Below, piece by piece: positions 25,346 to 35,022 of a stretch of 64,000 nucleotides of DNA. The notes beneath the pieces were generated by a model, which saw only the letters and a list, made by a program, of their open reading frames with translations, had not been told where the DNA came from and searched no databases. Made by a program: the position numbers and the translations under genes. The DNA comes from Bacillota bacterium (GTDB lineage: Bacteria > Bacillota > UBA4882 > UBA8346). The stretch's first letter is position 1. Every line of letters begins with the position of its first letter. The stretch lies in assembly GCA_023426245.1 (NCBI GenBank), contig JAFABB010000054.1, positions 1 through 64,000 on the forward strand, given 5' to 3'.

Positions 25346-26692
25346 TCAGATCTCTATCACTTCAATTCCTAGCACCGAGGCCAATTTCTTCATTTCCGCG
25401 GCAACATCATCCCACACCAGGCTATAATGATGAGGGACTCCTTCCTCGGCAATCCGATGGAGAACTTGATAAACCGGTTTCTCCAAAACAACTTTAACCA
25501 TTACGCCCTTGGTTACATATTGGGACGGAATGGCTTCTCCCTTAACCAAAAATAATTTAAACTCATTATCGATTTTGGACATCCGGGCTACTGTTACTTT
25601 TCCCGGCTTTAAAGTACCATATATGGCCACGCCCTGGCCGGCCAGGGGATGATTGCTCACTATCAGATCACAAGTGGGATTTTTTAGCTTGGTTGCAGCC
25701 TGACCGCAATGCCAGAACATAGCCGAATTTTCGGTTTCGTCGATAGTAATCAAATCCGACATAAACGGCGTTTCTCCCGATAAATATTTCTGGATCAGCA
25801 TGGTTACGGTTGCATCCACATCGCTCTCACACCCAATCAGAAAATCTTCATCGGCAAGGCGAGAAATCATCCCGCACGGAGTATAGTGTAAATTGCCCAA
25901 TTCAGGCCAGCACTTGATGCACAAAGCGTTAAAGTCTTGTTCCGCTACAAGTTCTTTGATTGCCAATGTCAAACGGCTATGATTTTCGAGATATTCGTCG
26001 GGAATACCTTGAACTTGACCCAAGGCTCTGACTTTCGCAATATCCTCTTCAACTTTCGCAGCATCCATTTTTTCGGCTTTATCCAAAATTACCTTTAAAT
26101 CCAATTCTTCCATCTTGATTCCGAATTTTTGCCGAATCAAGGTTTCATCAAAGGTTGAGCTGTAAAAAGCGGTCGGCCGATAGCCCAGTAAACCGAGATA
26201 AGTTCTTTTTAATTTCTTCAAAGCGCCATACACTTTAATAAGCATGGAGACTTCCGCTTGAATCCGGTTTTCCGTATAATCCCCGTAGACAAAATGGTAT
26301 TTTAACCCCAGCCGATACATGGCGGCCGTATTCATGGTGGCCGCGACCAAAGCATTAGCCATCAAGCGGCCGCCGTCGAAAGGAGGTTCGTGGGGCGCCC
26401 AAATCACAATCGGCACCTTCAATTCTTCGCCCAGGTATGTTGCAACGTCATCGCCTGTAAAAGCTCCGATAACTTGTACCACCAAATCCACAGTTTCTTT
26501 TTTGAAATATTCAGTGATAGTCGCTACATCTTTTTTGTTGACCGCAATCTTAGGGGCTTTGACCACATGAATATCCGGATAGCTCCTCGTTAGCCAGGCT
26601 GAATATTCATCATGTCTAGCCATAGGCAATTCCTGCGGCCATCGCCCGGATACGGTTGTAATGATTCCTACGTTTAATCTTTCCAATTCCAT
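25346..26692 (-). CDS. L-fucose/arabinose isomerase-like protein
   Basis: A 448-aa protein of the FucI-like sugar isomerase superfamily. The N-terminal Rossmann-like part starts LNVGIITTVSGRWPQELPMA. The TYLGLLGYRPTAFYSSTFDE segment and the C-terminal region CIKCWPELGNLHYTPCGMIS, then LADEDFLIGCESDVDATVTM, correspond to the active-site-bearing domains, with a metal-binding Glu in WPEL and an acidic GCESD. SNHPLAGQGVAIYGTLKPGK is the typical C-terminal domain. This group interconverts aldose and ketose forms, but the substrate is not fucose necessarily. Last gene of the sugar operon, after the aldolase. An ATG start with AAGGAG is used. Confidence 0.8.
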   Translation of the reverse strand: MELERLNVGIITTVSGRWPQELPMARHDEYSAWLTRSYPDIHVVKAPKIAVNKKDVATITEYFKKETVDLVVQVIGAFTGDDVATYLGEELKVPIVIWAPHEPPFDGGRLMANALVAATMNTAAMYRLGLKYHFVYGDYTENRIQAEVSMLIKVYGALKKLKRTYLGLLGYRPTAFYSSTFDETLIRQKFGIKMEELDLKVILDKAEKMDAAKVEEDIAKVRALGQVQGIPDEYLENHSRLTLAIKELVAEQDFNALCIKCWPELGNLHYTPCGMISRLADEDFLIGCESDVDATVTMLIQKYLSGETPFMSDLITIDETENSAMFWHCGQAATKLKNPTCDLIVSNHPLAGQGVAIYGTLKPGKVTVARMSKIDNEFKLFLVKGEAIPSQYVTKGVMVKVVLEKPVYQVLHRIAEEGVPHHYSLVWDDVAAEMKKLASVLGIEVIEI

Positions 26693-26732
26693 GGTATTAA
26701 CTCCTTATATTGCGCGCGCACGCGTCCAAGTG

Positions 26733-27590
26733 TTAGTATTGATTGGCAGAACCAGATAATTCAATGATTTCCCGGATAGTACCTTCCAGTTTCCCTTCGG
26801 CAAACTGAGAAATCTTCCAGGAATGTCCCTGATGATCCATGGTATCAATGGCTTGTTTTAAAAACTCCACATATTTGTGGCGTACCAAAGTACCAAAATT
26901 AATTTTGGCTACCCCAAGGCGGATTGCTTCTTTGACAGTTGCATCCGGCATGCCGGTACACCCATGAAGGACCAAAGGTATCTGGGTTATCGCCCGCACT
27001 TTTTCCAAAATATCCAAACGGATTTGAGGCTCGCCTTTATAAAAACCGTGAGCGTTTCCAATGCCGATAGCCAACATATCCGGCTGACAGCCCTCTAAGA
27101 ATTTTTGCACATCCTCCACTTTGGCGATGTTTTTATTCTCCGCAGCAGCGCCGGCCGCATCGAGCCTCACCAGCTCACCGACCTCGGCTTCGACCGGAAT
27201 TTCAATGGCGCGGCAAACTTTAATGATTTCATTGGTATGGCGGATATTATCCTCCAGTGGTTCGGTGGAACAATCCAGCATAATCGATGTGAAACCAAGT
27301 TTAACCGCTTTGATACAGGTTTCGAAACTATCGCCGTGATCCAGATGAATCGCCACCGGAACCGGAACTTGTTTTGCCAGATAGCGGCAGACTTCAACGA
27401 ACCATTCATCTCCGGAATATTTGCCGGTGGATGTGTAATGGGCTAACATCACCGGGGAACGCATTTCGGCCGCTGCAAAACAAATCGCCCGGATAATATC
27501 ATAATTTCCACCTTGGGTATTGATAGCAGGTACAGCATAACCATGGGCCTGGGCCTCCAAAATCATCTCTTTGCTTGTCACTAAAGCCAT
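26733..27590 (-). CDS. Class II ketose-bisphosphate aldolase
   Basis: A 285-aa zinc-dependent aldolase of the FbaA/GatY/KbaY family that splits a ketose phosphate into dihydroxyacetone phosphate and an aldehyde. Visible are VPVAIHLDHGDSFETC (Asp84 and zinc ligand His85), VEAEVGELVRLD (loop Glu), LAIGIGNAHGFYKGEP (zinc His) and LVLHGCTGMPDATVKEA (third His; usually HGGSG, here HGCTG). KINFGT replaces the common KINV/IGT phosphate loop. These small departures suggest a non-glycolytic substrate such as tagatose-, fuculose- or related phosphates. It lies between the epimerase and isomerase in one operon. Confidence 0.88.
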   Translation of the reverse strand: MALVTSKEMILEAQAHGYAVPAINTQGGNYDIIRAICFAAAEMRSPVMLAHYTSTGKYSGDEWFVEVCRYLAKQVPVPVAIHLDHGDSFETCIKAVKLGFTSIMLDCSTEPLEDNIRHTNEIIKVCRAIEIPVEAEVGELVRLDAAGAAAENKNIAKVEDVQKFLEGCQPDMLAIGIGNAHGFYKGEPQIRLDILEKVRAITQIPLVLHGCTGMPDATVKEAIRLGVAKINFGTLVRHKYVEFLKQAIDTMDHQGHSWKISQFAEGKLEGTIREIIELSGSANQY

Positions 27591-27683
27591 TGAAATTTCA
27601 GCTCCTCATAAGTCTATGTAGTCAAATATCCATTCAAAAGTTGCTTATTTCGGTCGTAAAAGATCCTCCATCCGGCATACCGT

Positions 27684-28844
27684 TTAATGGGCCGAAAATT
27701 TATAGATTGATGTGGAGTGGAACCACTCGCCCGGGTTCAGAACAGTTGTCGGGAAATCGGGATGATGCGGTGAATCCGGGAAATGCTGGGGTTCCAAACA
27801 AACACATCCGTAAATGTTATAGGGTTTATCACCTTTACCGATAAAACCGCCTTTACCATCTAGATTATTACCGGAATAGAATTGAATTCCCGGTTCGGTA
27901 GTATAGATCTCCATCACCCTGCCCGATTGAGAGTCCGCTAAACGGGCAGCCAGACTTAGTTCATTCCCTTTTTTATTCAGTACAAAATTGGTGTCGTATC
28001 CGGAAAGAGTAGGGTTGATTTTCAACTGAGGATTATCTTCCTTGATTTTTTCGCCGATTTTCATACCTTGCCGGAAATCAAAGGGAGTTCCTTGAACCGG
28101 GAGGATTTCACCTGTCGGAATAAACAAGTTGTCTCTGGGGGTAAAATGTTCAGCATTAATTGTCAGTTTTTGGTTCAATACATCACCCCGACCTTCACCG
28201 GCTAAGTTAAAAAATGTATGATTGGTCAAATTGACGATGGTCGGCTGGTCGGTAGTGGCATCATAATCAATCCGCATTTCATTGTTATTGGTCAGCGAAT
28301 ATTTGACCTTGACATTGAAATTACCCGGATATCCTTCCTCACCGTCTTTTGAGAAATAAGTCAACTCAAGAGAACTCTCATCGATTTGCCGGGCATTCCA
28401 AATCACGGTGCGGAAGGACTTGACTCCACCATGTAAATGATTGACATTGGCATCATTGACGGTCACTTTATAAGTTTTCCCGTTTAAATCGAAAGTTGCC
28501 CCTCCAATGCGGTTGGCATACCGGCCCACAGTGGCTCCATAGTTGGGATTTCCGGTAAGATATCGATCAATATTATCGTAGCCCAGTGCAATATCACCCA
28601 TCCGGCCCTTACGGTCCGGGACAATAATGGAAACGACCTTAGCGCCGAAATTGGTAACCTGGACGATCATTCCTTTTTTATTTTTCAATGTATATAAATC
28701 AATTGATTTCCCGTCGACAACTTTTTGGAAAGCTTCCCGTTTTACCATCAGGAGATCATCCCTTTGGACCTTCCCATAAACTCCTACTAGACAGAATGAG
28801 ATAAAGACCAAGCATAAAACCGCAATGCTTAATGATTTTTTCAC
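27684..28844 (-). CDS. Exported aldose 1-epimerase
   Basis: A 386-aa galactose mutarotase-type enzyme. An N-terminal signal sequence (about 1-24, IAVLCLVFISFCLVGVYG) predicts export, as in some Gram-negative and Bacteroidetes GalM proteins. Active-site pieces are GRYANRIGGATFDLNGKTY, the VNHLHGG His, and the NLTNHTFFNLAG His, with a catalytic Glu expected near the C terminus at VCLEPQHFPDSPHHPDFP. It interconverts alpha and beta anomers of an aldose ahead of uptake. The gene lies 120 bp after the ABC permeases and 90 bp before the aldolase, all in the same direction. Confidence 0.92.
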   Translation of the reverse strand: MKKSLSIAVLCLVFISFCLVGVYGKVQRDDLLMVKREAFQKVVDGKSIDLYTLKNKKGMIVQVTNFGAKVVSIIVPDRKGRMGDIALGYDNIDRYLTGNPNYGATVGRYANRIGGATFDLNGKTYKVTVNDANVNHLHGGVKSFRTVIWNARQIDESSLELTYFSKDGEEGYPGNFNVKVKYSLTNNNEMRIDYDATTDQPTIVNLTNHTFFNLAGEGRGDVLNQKLTINAEHFTPRDNLFIPTGEILPVQGTPFDFRQGMKIGEKIKEDNPQLKINPTLSGYDTNFVLNKKGNELSLAARLADSQSGRVMEIYTTEPGIQFYSGNNLDGKGGFIGKGDKPYNIYGCVCLEPQHFPDSPHHPDFPTTVLNPGEWFHSTSIYKFSAH

Positions 28845-28966
28845 GATATCTCTCCCTCTCTTGATTCGTAATAGAAGTCAAATCCTAATTTTTAACCTTA
28901 TAACCTTACAAAAAAAATGTTTTCCCAAACGATTCGCTTAAGAAAAATATTCAGCAGAATGCCGAT

Positions 28967-29812
28967 TCAACCTTTAACTCCGCCTGCCGTCAGGCCTTGA
29001 ATCATGTAACGTTGGAAGAATACGAACAATAACAATAAGGGAACCGTGGCAATAACCGAAATCGTCATTACCGTTGCCCAGTCGTAGGATAATTCACCTA
29101 AATATTTCAGAGAAATTCCAGTTGATAACGTCCGTAAACTGTCTTTCGTGATTAAGGTCAAACAAATGACAAAATCATCCCAGGCCTGCAAGAAAGTATA
29201 AATACCGATTGCCAAGATCCCCGGCTTACATAAAGGCAACACGATACGAAACAATGTGCCGACCCGGCCGCAGCCGTCGATTGAAGCCGCCTCTTCCAAA
29301 GATAATGGAATATCATCTAAAAATCCCTTGATCAGCCAAATGCAAAATGGCAAAGACATGGCCGTCAGCGCCACGATCAAACCCAGCCGGGTATTTAACA
29401 GATGAAACGACTTAAACAAGGCATAAAGAGCGATTAAAATCCCAACCACCGGAAACATCTGGGTTGACAAAAGAGAAAGCATTAAAAGCTTGTTGCCCTT
29501 AAAACGGAACCGGGATAGGGTATAACCCGCAAAAAGCGCCAGGATAATGGTTAATACGGTGGTTAAAATGGAAACGACAAAATTATTCATATAATATCCG
29601 ATAAAATCCCCGCCCTTAAACAGATTGATATAACTGTCTAAAGTTGGCGCATGGGGAAACCACTCGGGAGGATAACGATAGATCACCAGGTTGGTTTTGA
29701 GTGAAGTAACAAACATCCAATACACCGGAAACAACAGCAATACCATGAGTACAAATAAAATTAGATATGCGCCAATGCCAACTCGCTTATTCATTAGTTT
29801 CCGACCCCTCAT
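28967..29812 (-). CDS. Carbohydrate ABC permease, MalG type
   Basis: A 281-aa inner-membrane subunit with six hydrophobic segments. The EAA loop that contacts the ATPase reads LEEAASIDGCGRVGTLFRIV, followed by LPLCKPG. The C terminus ends QRYMIQGLTAGGVKG, characteristic of MalG/AraQ/LacG permeases. Its ATG at 29812 overlaps the partner permease stop (ATGA); a second ATG at 29794 has a better placed GAGGGG, so the exact start is open. It works with the adjacent MalF-type permease and binding protein. The ATPase (MsmX/UgpC type) is not encoded here and is presumably shared from elsewhere. Confidence 0.95.
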   Translation of the reverse strand: MRGRKLMNKRVGIGAYLILFVLMVLLLFPVYWMFVTSLKTNLVIYRYPPEWFPHAPTLDSYINLFKGGDFIGYYMNNFVVSILTTVLTIILALFAGYTLSRFRFKGNKLLMLSLLSTQMFPVVGILIALYALFKSFHLLNTRLGLIVALTAMSLPFCIWLIKGFLDDIPLSLEEAASIDGCGRVGTLFRIVLPLCKPGILAIGIYTFLQAWDDFVICLTLITKDSLRTLSTGISLKYLGELSYDWATVMTISVIATVPLLLLFVFFQRYMIQGLTAGGVKG

Positions 29813-30711
29813 TCAATCTCATTCACTTTGAAAACCTTATCGAAAATAAAATAGGTTAACAGTAATATCAAAAGCCAGATGGCTGCGACAGCCGCTCCTT
29901 TGCCGAAGTTTAAATTGACAAACGCGTTACGGTAACTGTAAATTGCTAAAGTGCTGGTTGCATTAACCGGTCCGCCGCCCGTCATAATCCAAAACAACGG
30001 AAATTGTTTGAAATTCATGATAATAGACATTAATACTGTTGTTCGAATCACATTCCGCAAAAACGGTATTGTAATATGGCGAAATACCTGAAATTTTTTG
30101 GCACCGTCAATCACAGCCGCTTCGTACATTTCAATTGGAATGGACTGCAATCCGGCGAGTAACATAATAATCATCAACGGCAACTGTTTCCAAATAGAAG
30201 TTACTATGATACTGGGAAGGGCTAAATCAACACTTCCGAGCCAAGAGATCGGTTTTTCAAGAATATGAAATGAAACCAAAATATAATTCAAGACTCCATA
30301 TTGTGAATGAAAAAGCCAGCTCCATAATAATGCCGTAATAACTGTGGGATATATCCAGGGAATCAAAATCAAACTGCGCATAATTTTTCTTCCAAAAATA
30401 TCCCGATTTAAAATTAAGGCCAACAGCATTCCAAGGACCAGTTGGAGGATTACCACGACAAAAACATATTCAAGAGTCACTGCAATGGCAGGCCATAATT
30501 CACCTTCGGTAAAAATCTCACGGTAATTTTGAAAGTTATTCCAGAAATATTGGCCTACACTGGATAATATATATTTAAAAAAACTCATATAAACCGATTG
30601 AACAACCGGAATAAAACAGCTCAACATCACCACGACCACGGTAGGCAATAACGTTAAAATGATAAAAGTTTTATCTTTAAAGCTACGTCTGGAAAATATC
30701 CCCGTCTGCAT
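29809..30711 (-). CDS. Carbohydrate ABC permease, MalF type
   Basis: A 300-aa membrane protein with six hydrophobic segments and the EAA loop EMYEAAVIDGAKKFQVFRHI, then TIPFLRNV. ESP-like TM1 LPTVVVVMLSCFIPVVQSVY is typical of UgpA/MalF. Second gene after the binding protein and coupled to the MalG-type permease by a four-base overlap. AAAAGGAAGG-like sequence precedes the start. Function: channel half of a sugar importer whose ligand is likely the product of the sulfatase/epimerase pathway here. Confidence 0.95.
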   Translation of the reverse strand: MQTGIFSRRSFKDKTFIILTLLPTVVVVMLSCFIPVVQSVYMSFFKYILSSVGQYFWNNFQNYREIFTEGELWPAIAVTLEYVFVVVILQLVLGMLLALILNRDIFGRKIMRSLILIPWIYPTVITALLWSWLFHSQYGVLNYILVSFHILEKPISWLGSVDLALPSIIVTSIWKQLPLMIIMLLAGLQSIPIEMYEAAVIDGAKKFQVFRHITIPFLRNVIRTTVLMSIIMNFKQFPLFWIMTGGGPVNATSTLAIYSYRNAFVNLNFGKGAAVAAIWLLILLLTYFIFDKVFKVNEIE

Positions 30712-30779
30712 TTTTTCTACCTTCCTTTTTCAATCATCGAGGGGAATACGCTCCCCTCGATGCCGAAAACGAAATTTCC

Positions 30780-32036
30780 TTATTTCAAAATGGTTTGTAG
30801 TTTAGCTTCTAAATTCTTGACCACCGTCTCTGGAGCTTCATGAGCAAGAGTCACGCGTTGCGCCGCATTGACCAGTTCCAAATAGGCATTTTCATAATTG
30901 GGATTTTGTTTAGCAAGCGGAACAATCTGTTTTACACCATCTTTGGCACCCTTTAACATCGGGTCATGAAACTCGGGAAGGTTGTCAACGGACATCCGGG
31001 GAGCAAAAAACGGAGTCTGTTTATAAAGATTTACCAGTGTATCCTTGGACGTAATAAATTCGATGAACTTAGCCGCCTCTTTTTTATGTTTGGAATCTTT
31101 CATGATACATAAAACATGGGCGCTTAAATTACTGAGACCGTTAGTAACGCCAGTTGCCGGAATGGGGGCCATTCCGATCTGGGGTTTTATCGCCGGGTTG
31201 ATCCCAAAAACACCGCCAATACCCCATGCTTGGTCATAATACATCCCGAGCCGACCAATCGCCATTAAATTTCGGAGATCTTTTAATTTAGCTGTTTCCG
31301 GATTGTATTTCTTTTCATAAAGAGTTTTTAAATATTTAAACGCTTCAACATTTTCTTTCGTATTGACGACAACTTTCCCCTTCTTACTCCAGATTCCACC
31401 GCCAAAAGACAGCATAACCCGATATATGGAGGCGCCGCTAATCGGAACATTGCCGGTGGTTTCTCCCAATCCATAAACTGAATTGCCGTCTTTGTCCTTT
31501 AATTCTGAAAGTTTGGCGGCGGCATCCATTAACTGGGTCATATTTTTGGGAGGGCTATTAGGATTTAAACCGGCCTTGGCAAACAAGTCCTTATTATAAA
31601 TTAAAATCCAGGGGCTGGCGATCCAAGGAATACCGTAAAGCTTCCCACCGCTTTTCAAATCCCCCAAAATATTGGGATAAAAGTCATTTAGATAATTTTT
31701 GCCGAAGTAATGTTCTACTTCGCTTACGTAGCCCGATCCAATATAGGAATCGACCATTGCCCGTTCTGCCTGAACCACATCAAGCACATCCCCTGCAGCC
31801 GACATAACCAATACTTGTTGCTTGATATCACCGTAGGGAAAAGATACCGAATCAATTTGAATATTTGGATTTTTGGCCTCAAAATCCGATATCATTTTTT
31901 TAAATATGTCACTGGTGGCTTTCTCAGTAGAACCCCAATTAGCAAATCGCAATGTAATCTTCTTTTCTGCAGCTAGTCCAACTGAGGCAAAAATGATGCT
32001 GAAAATCAGGCAAATTGTAAAAATACTTTTTTTCAT
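30780..32036 (-). CDS. Sugar ABC transporter substrate-binding protein
   Basis: A 418-aa family 1 extracellular binding protein. The ATG at 32036 has GGGAG eight bases upstream; the longer frame lacks support. A signal peptide (MKKSIFTICLIFSIIFASVGLAA) is cleaved by signal peptidase I, with no lipobox Cys. The mature part starts KKITLRFANWGSTEKATSDI and has PWIASPWILIYNKDLFAKAG, a hallmark of MalE/UgpB-type proteins. A soluble periplasmic form again fits a diderm. First gene of an operon of SBP, MalF, MalG, epimerase, aldolase and isomerase, behind the promoter at 32166-32211. Confidence 0.94.
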   Translation of the reverse strand: MKKSIFTICLIFSIIFASVGLAAEKKITLRFANWGSTEKATSDIFKKMISDFEAKNPNIQIDSVSFPYGDIKQQVLVMSAAGDVLDVVQAERAMVDSYIGSGYVSEVEHYFGKNYLNDFYPNILGDLKSGGKLYGIPWIASPWILIYNKDLFAKAGLNPNSPPKNMTQLMDAAAKLSELKDKDGNSVYGLGETTGNVPISGASIYRVMLSFGGGIWSKKGKVVVNTKENVEAFKYLKTLYEKKYNPETAKLKDLRNLMAIGRLGMYYDQAWGIGGVFGINPAIKPQIGMAPIPATGVTNGLSNLSAHVLCIMKDSKHKKEAAKFIEFITSKDTLVNLYKQTPFFAPRMSVDNLPEFHDPMLKGAKDGVKQIVPLAKQNPNYENAYLELVNAAQRVTLAHEAPETVVKNLEAKLQTILK

Positions 32037-32165
32037 CTCGCATACTCCCTTGCAATTTTTTGGATTCTCCTGATTTAAAAACTCCAACTTTAAACACTTT
32101 TGAACTTAGCATCCCCCCTTTAAAGTCAATTGCCTTTCCAAAGCAATATTTTCCAAAACAAATAA

Positions 32166-32211
32166 TTATTTATACTAATTAAATAATATTGGCTATTGAT
32201 ACGTCATAAAA
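32166..32211 (-). promoter_or_regulatory. Promoter and AT-rich operator of the sugar operon
   Basis: On the minus strand TTTTAT (32206-32211), a 17-bp spacer and TATTAT (32183-32188) form a moderate promoter. Over and past the -10 lies the palindrome TTATTTA-N7-TAAATAA (32166-32186), which contains TTAATTAGTATAAA. Similar TTAATTA-rich sequence follows the -10 boxes of the ROK and sulfatase genes, so this is a likely target of the ROK repressor. Confidence 0.5.
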
Positions 32212-32220
32212 TCTCAGTCC

Positions 32221-33384
32221 TTATCCAACAGCATCTTTACAAATTAAAAAATTTTGCAACGCCAACGCTCCCGCTCCTAAGATAACCAATTCATCATCAA
32301 CATAGCTTTGTTTGATGGTAACCCGTTCGTTGTTTCCATAGTTGTTTGCTTGAATCAGTTTCATAATCGGTTCCGTATAAACCGCAGAATGAAAGATAGA
32401 GCCATGTAAAATGATTGAATCGGGCGCAAACAAGCTGATCAAATTGATAATGCCATATCCCATATAAGTACTGGCCTGCGTCAAAATGTCCACGGCATTT
32501 TTTTCGTTTTTGGCGGCATCTTTTAATAATTCTTCCAATATTCGACTGTATCCTAAATTATCCAGAGACTTTTTTCGCAGATACGCAGAAGTAATGGCGC
32601 GTCCGGAAGCCAATGTTTCCAAGCAACCGTGCTTTCCGCAGCTACACAAAGGGCCATCGGGAAAAATTACTGTGTGACCAAGTTCTCCCGCGCTGAATGA
32701 ATTGCCATAATATAATTGTCCGTTCAAAATAATCCCACACCCGATGCCATAACCAACATGAACCAGGATGAGCCGGGATACCTCGCTCCAGTTATTCAAA
32801 AAAGTATTTTCCCCTAAAGCCATTAAGCGAACATTATTATCAACCACAACCGGAATTGAGAATTCATTTTTCAGCAACTCCTGCAACGGGATATTTCTCC
32901 ATTCCAAATTGGGAGAATTTCGAATCACACCGGCTTGACTATCAATAAGCCCAGTGGCGCCGACACCAATTCCAATGACTTTGCTGGTTTGACATTCGCC
33001 CAGAATAGCTTTAATCAGCTCAATAGTTTGGTTAATTACCGTATTCGGGTCTTTTAAACCAATCATCGCTGCCCTTTTGATTAGGATTTCGCCATTTAAA
33101 TTGACTAGGCCCACTAATACCTGCTTAACGCCTATTTCAACTCCAATCACCAATCGGCCATTATTCACCAAACGCATTTGGATTCGTTTTCTTCCTACAG
33201 CTTGTTTACCGGTATCAATACGGAATTCTTCAACTAATTTTTCACCAAGCAGCTCATTGGCCAGCGCCGAAACCGTCGGAGGAGTCAATCCCGAGATTTC
33301 GCTGATTTCAGATCGGGAAATGGGTCCGTATTTAAACATGATTTCTAAAAAACGGGTCCGGTTGTTTTTCCGGACATCTCCCAT
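32221..33384 (-). CDS. ROK-family repressor (NagC/XylR-like)
   Basis: A 387-aa regulator. The ATG at 33384 is preferred; GAGG lies eight bases upstream. The N-terminal winged helix contains RFLEIMFKYGPISRSEISEI, then SGLTPPTVSALANELL. The ROK sugar-binding part begins LVIGVEIGVKQVLVGLVNLN, has GIGVGATGLIDSQAGVIRNS and the zinc motif PLCSCGKHGCLETLASGRAI (CxCGxxGCxE). EL.GH is at GELGHTVIF, the catalytic-like sugar contact. It should repress the sugar operon and release on binding the sugar. Its own promoter has the same motif after the -10, so it is probably autoregulated. Confidence 0.94.
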   Translation of the reverse strand: MGDVRKNNRTRFLEIMFKYGPISRSEISEISGLTPPTVSALANELLGEKLVEEFRIDTGKQAVGRKRIQMRLVNNGRLVIGVEIGVKQVLVGLVNLNGEILIKRAAMIGLKDPNTVINQTIELIKAILGECQTSKVIGIGVGATGLIDSQAGVIRNSPNLEWRNIPLQELLKNEFSIPVVVDNNVRLMALGENTFLNNWSEVSRLILVHVGYGIGCGIILNGQLYYGNSFSAGELGHTVIFPDGPLCSCGKHGCLETLASGRAITSAYLRKKSLDNLGYSRILEELLKDAAKNEKNAVDILTQASTYMGYGIINLISLFAPDSIILHGSIFHSAVYTEPIMKLIQANNYGNNERVTIKQSYVDDELVILGAGALALQNFLICKDAVG

Positions 33385-33446
33385 ATTTTCGCCTCGTAAA
33401 TAATGCATTCAATCAACCTCATTGAATAATCCAAGTTCAATTATTT

Positions 33447-33497
33447 TTTCTTTTAATTAATTAATTTAATGTTAATCTATCGTAACATGATTGTCAA
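33447..33497 (-). promoter_or_regulatory. Promoter and operator of the ROK gene
   Basis: Minus-strand TTGACA (33492-33497), 17-bp spacer and TAACAT (33469-33474). Directly after the -10, TAAATTAATTAATTAAAAGAAA occupies 33447-33468. The same core, ATTAATTAATTAAAGAAA, follows the -10 of the sulfatase promoter at 35271-35288. Matching position and sequence argue for one repressor. Confidence 0.7.
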
Positions 33498-33633
33498 GAT
33501 CGCCACAAAAAAACAAATCGTCTTCAATATTGTATTTTATTTGACACCCCGGTTGGAACAGTTCAAAACAATTTCTGGATATTTCACCCAACGTTTCAGC
33601 TCTTCTTGTTCAAACAGGCGATGCCCAATGAAT

Positions 33634-35022
33634 TCATCCCCGTATCAACTTCGGCACATTCTCTCCAGCCTCAACCATCCGGCGTTTCAAGATCTCAGCC
33701 AGACTGTCGCGAACCTCCATAAAATCGGGATTCCCCACCAAATTATTCAGCTCATGGGGATCCTTTTCAAGGTCATATAAGTACTGATCGACATAAACGT
33801 CACTGCAGCTTTCGTCCCTGGCATTTTTCTCCGGGGCATAAACACAATATTTCCATTGTTTCGTTCGTATAGCCCGAGCCACCCAAGATTCACTGATCTG
33901 CAGAAAGACCTCTTCCGGCCAATCCGTCACTTTCTCCGATACCAGTTCCTGAAGAGGTCGTCCGTGCATGGATTCGGGTTTAGAAATCCCTGCACACCCA
34001 AGAAACGTGGGCGGTAGATCAATCAAGCTTACCAAATCATCTATTACTTTCCCCTTTTCAAAACCGGGCCCCTGGATTATCAATGGTATTCGGATACAGC
34101 CATCATGACAGGAACGTTTGTAATCATCATAATGCGCTCCTTGTAAACCCCGATTCCTAGTCCGAAAATGCGAACCGTGATCGCTGGCAAAAACAATAAC
34201 AGTGTGGTCAGCAATTCCCAGCTGGTTAATTTTAGTTCGAATTCGCCCCAGATTGTCATCAAGGCTATGAATACACCCTAGATAGTCAGGATAATGCTCT
34301 TGCCAGTCTCCTGCTTGGGCGGCAAGATCGCCGGGCGGGACGAATTTTTTAAATTTCTCCTTCGATCCATGGGGTCCCTCATAACACTGGTGATCATTTT
34401 GATGGTGCGGTTCAATATAGGATAAAAACAAAAAAAAGGGTCGTTCTTTTTTTCCCCATCGCTCCAAGACATCAAGAGCCCAATCAGTCTGAGCATCCGC
34501 TCGATATCGGCCGGAAGGAAATTCTTTGATCTGATTGTCTTTATCAAACATATGCCCATCGTAGGCATGGGATGTAAATTCCAGCACATCGGAAGCAATC
34601 CATTCGTCTTTCCATCCACCGCGATGTGCGACTGGAACAGGCTTGGTTTTAAAATTATAAACTTTTCCGGCGGGCGGCTGCGCATCACCGGATAAATTTG
34701 AATAGTTGGAAGCAAGATGCCATTTGCCAATATATCCAACCCGATAATCCTGCTCAGCGCAATAATGGGCAATCGTTTTTTCACTCAACGGCAGTCCAAT
34801 GTCATTCCGAAAACATTTCGTTTCTGTGGCATACTTCCCGGTCTGCAGGCATGATCTTGCCGGTCCGCATACTGGTTGGCAGGTAAAAGCATTTTTAAAG
34901 ATAACGCCTTCCTGTGCCATTTGATCAATATTGGGGGTTACCGGCAACGGTTGACCATAACACCCGCAAGTATCCCAACGTTGTTGATCTGTAAAGAAAA
35001 AAATAATATTCGGTTTGTTCAT
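33634..35022 (-). CDS. Sulfatase (formylglycine-dependent)
   Basis: A 462-aa enzyme of the alkaline-phosphatase-fold sulfatases. KPNIIFFFTDQQRWDTCGCY gives the metal-binding Asp pair. The motif CGPAR at residues 52-56 is the C-x-P-x-R formylglycine site, followed by SCLQTGKYATETKC. Further active-site parts are YIGKWHLASN (GKWH) and IVFASDHGSHF (DHG). There is no signal peptide, so it acts in the cytoplasm, and it is Cys-type, so it needs a maturase (FGE or anSME) not seen here. It probably removes sulfate from an imported sulfated saccharide. Start ATG with GAGGGG upstream. Confidence 0.94.
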   Translation of the reverse strand: MNKPNIIFFFTDQQRWDTCGCYGQPLPVTPNIDQMAQEGVIFKNAFTCQPVCGPARSCLQTGKYATETKCFRNDIGLPLSEKTIAHYCAEQDYRVGYIGKWHLASNYSNLSGDAQPPAGKVYNFKTKPVPVAHRGGWKDEWIASDVLEFTSHAYDGHMFDKDNQIKEFPSGRYRADAQTDWALDVLERWGKKERPFFLFLSYIEPHHQNDHQCYEGPHGSKEKFKKFVPPGDLAAQAGDWQEHYPDYLGCIHSLDDNLGRIRTKINQLGIADHTVIVFASDHGSHFRTRNRGLQGAHYDDYKRSCHDGCIRIPLIIQGPGFEKGKVIDDLVSLIDLPPTFLGCAGISKPESMHGRPLQELVSEKVTDWPEEVFLQISESWVARAIRTKQWKYCVYAPEKNARDESCSDVYVDQYLYDLEKDPHELNNLVGNPDFMEVRDSLAEILKRRMVEAGENVPKLIRG

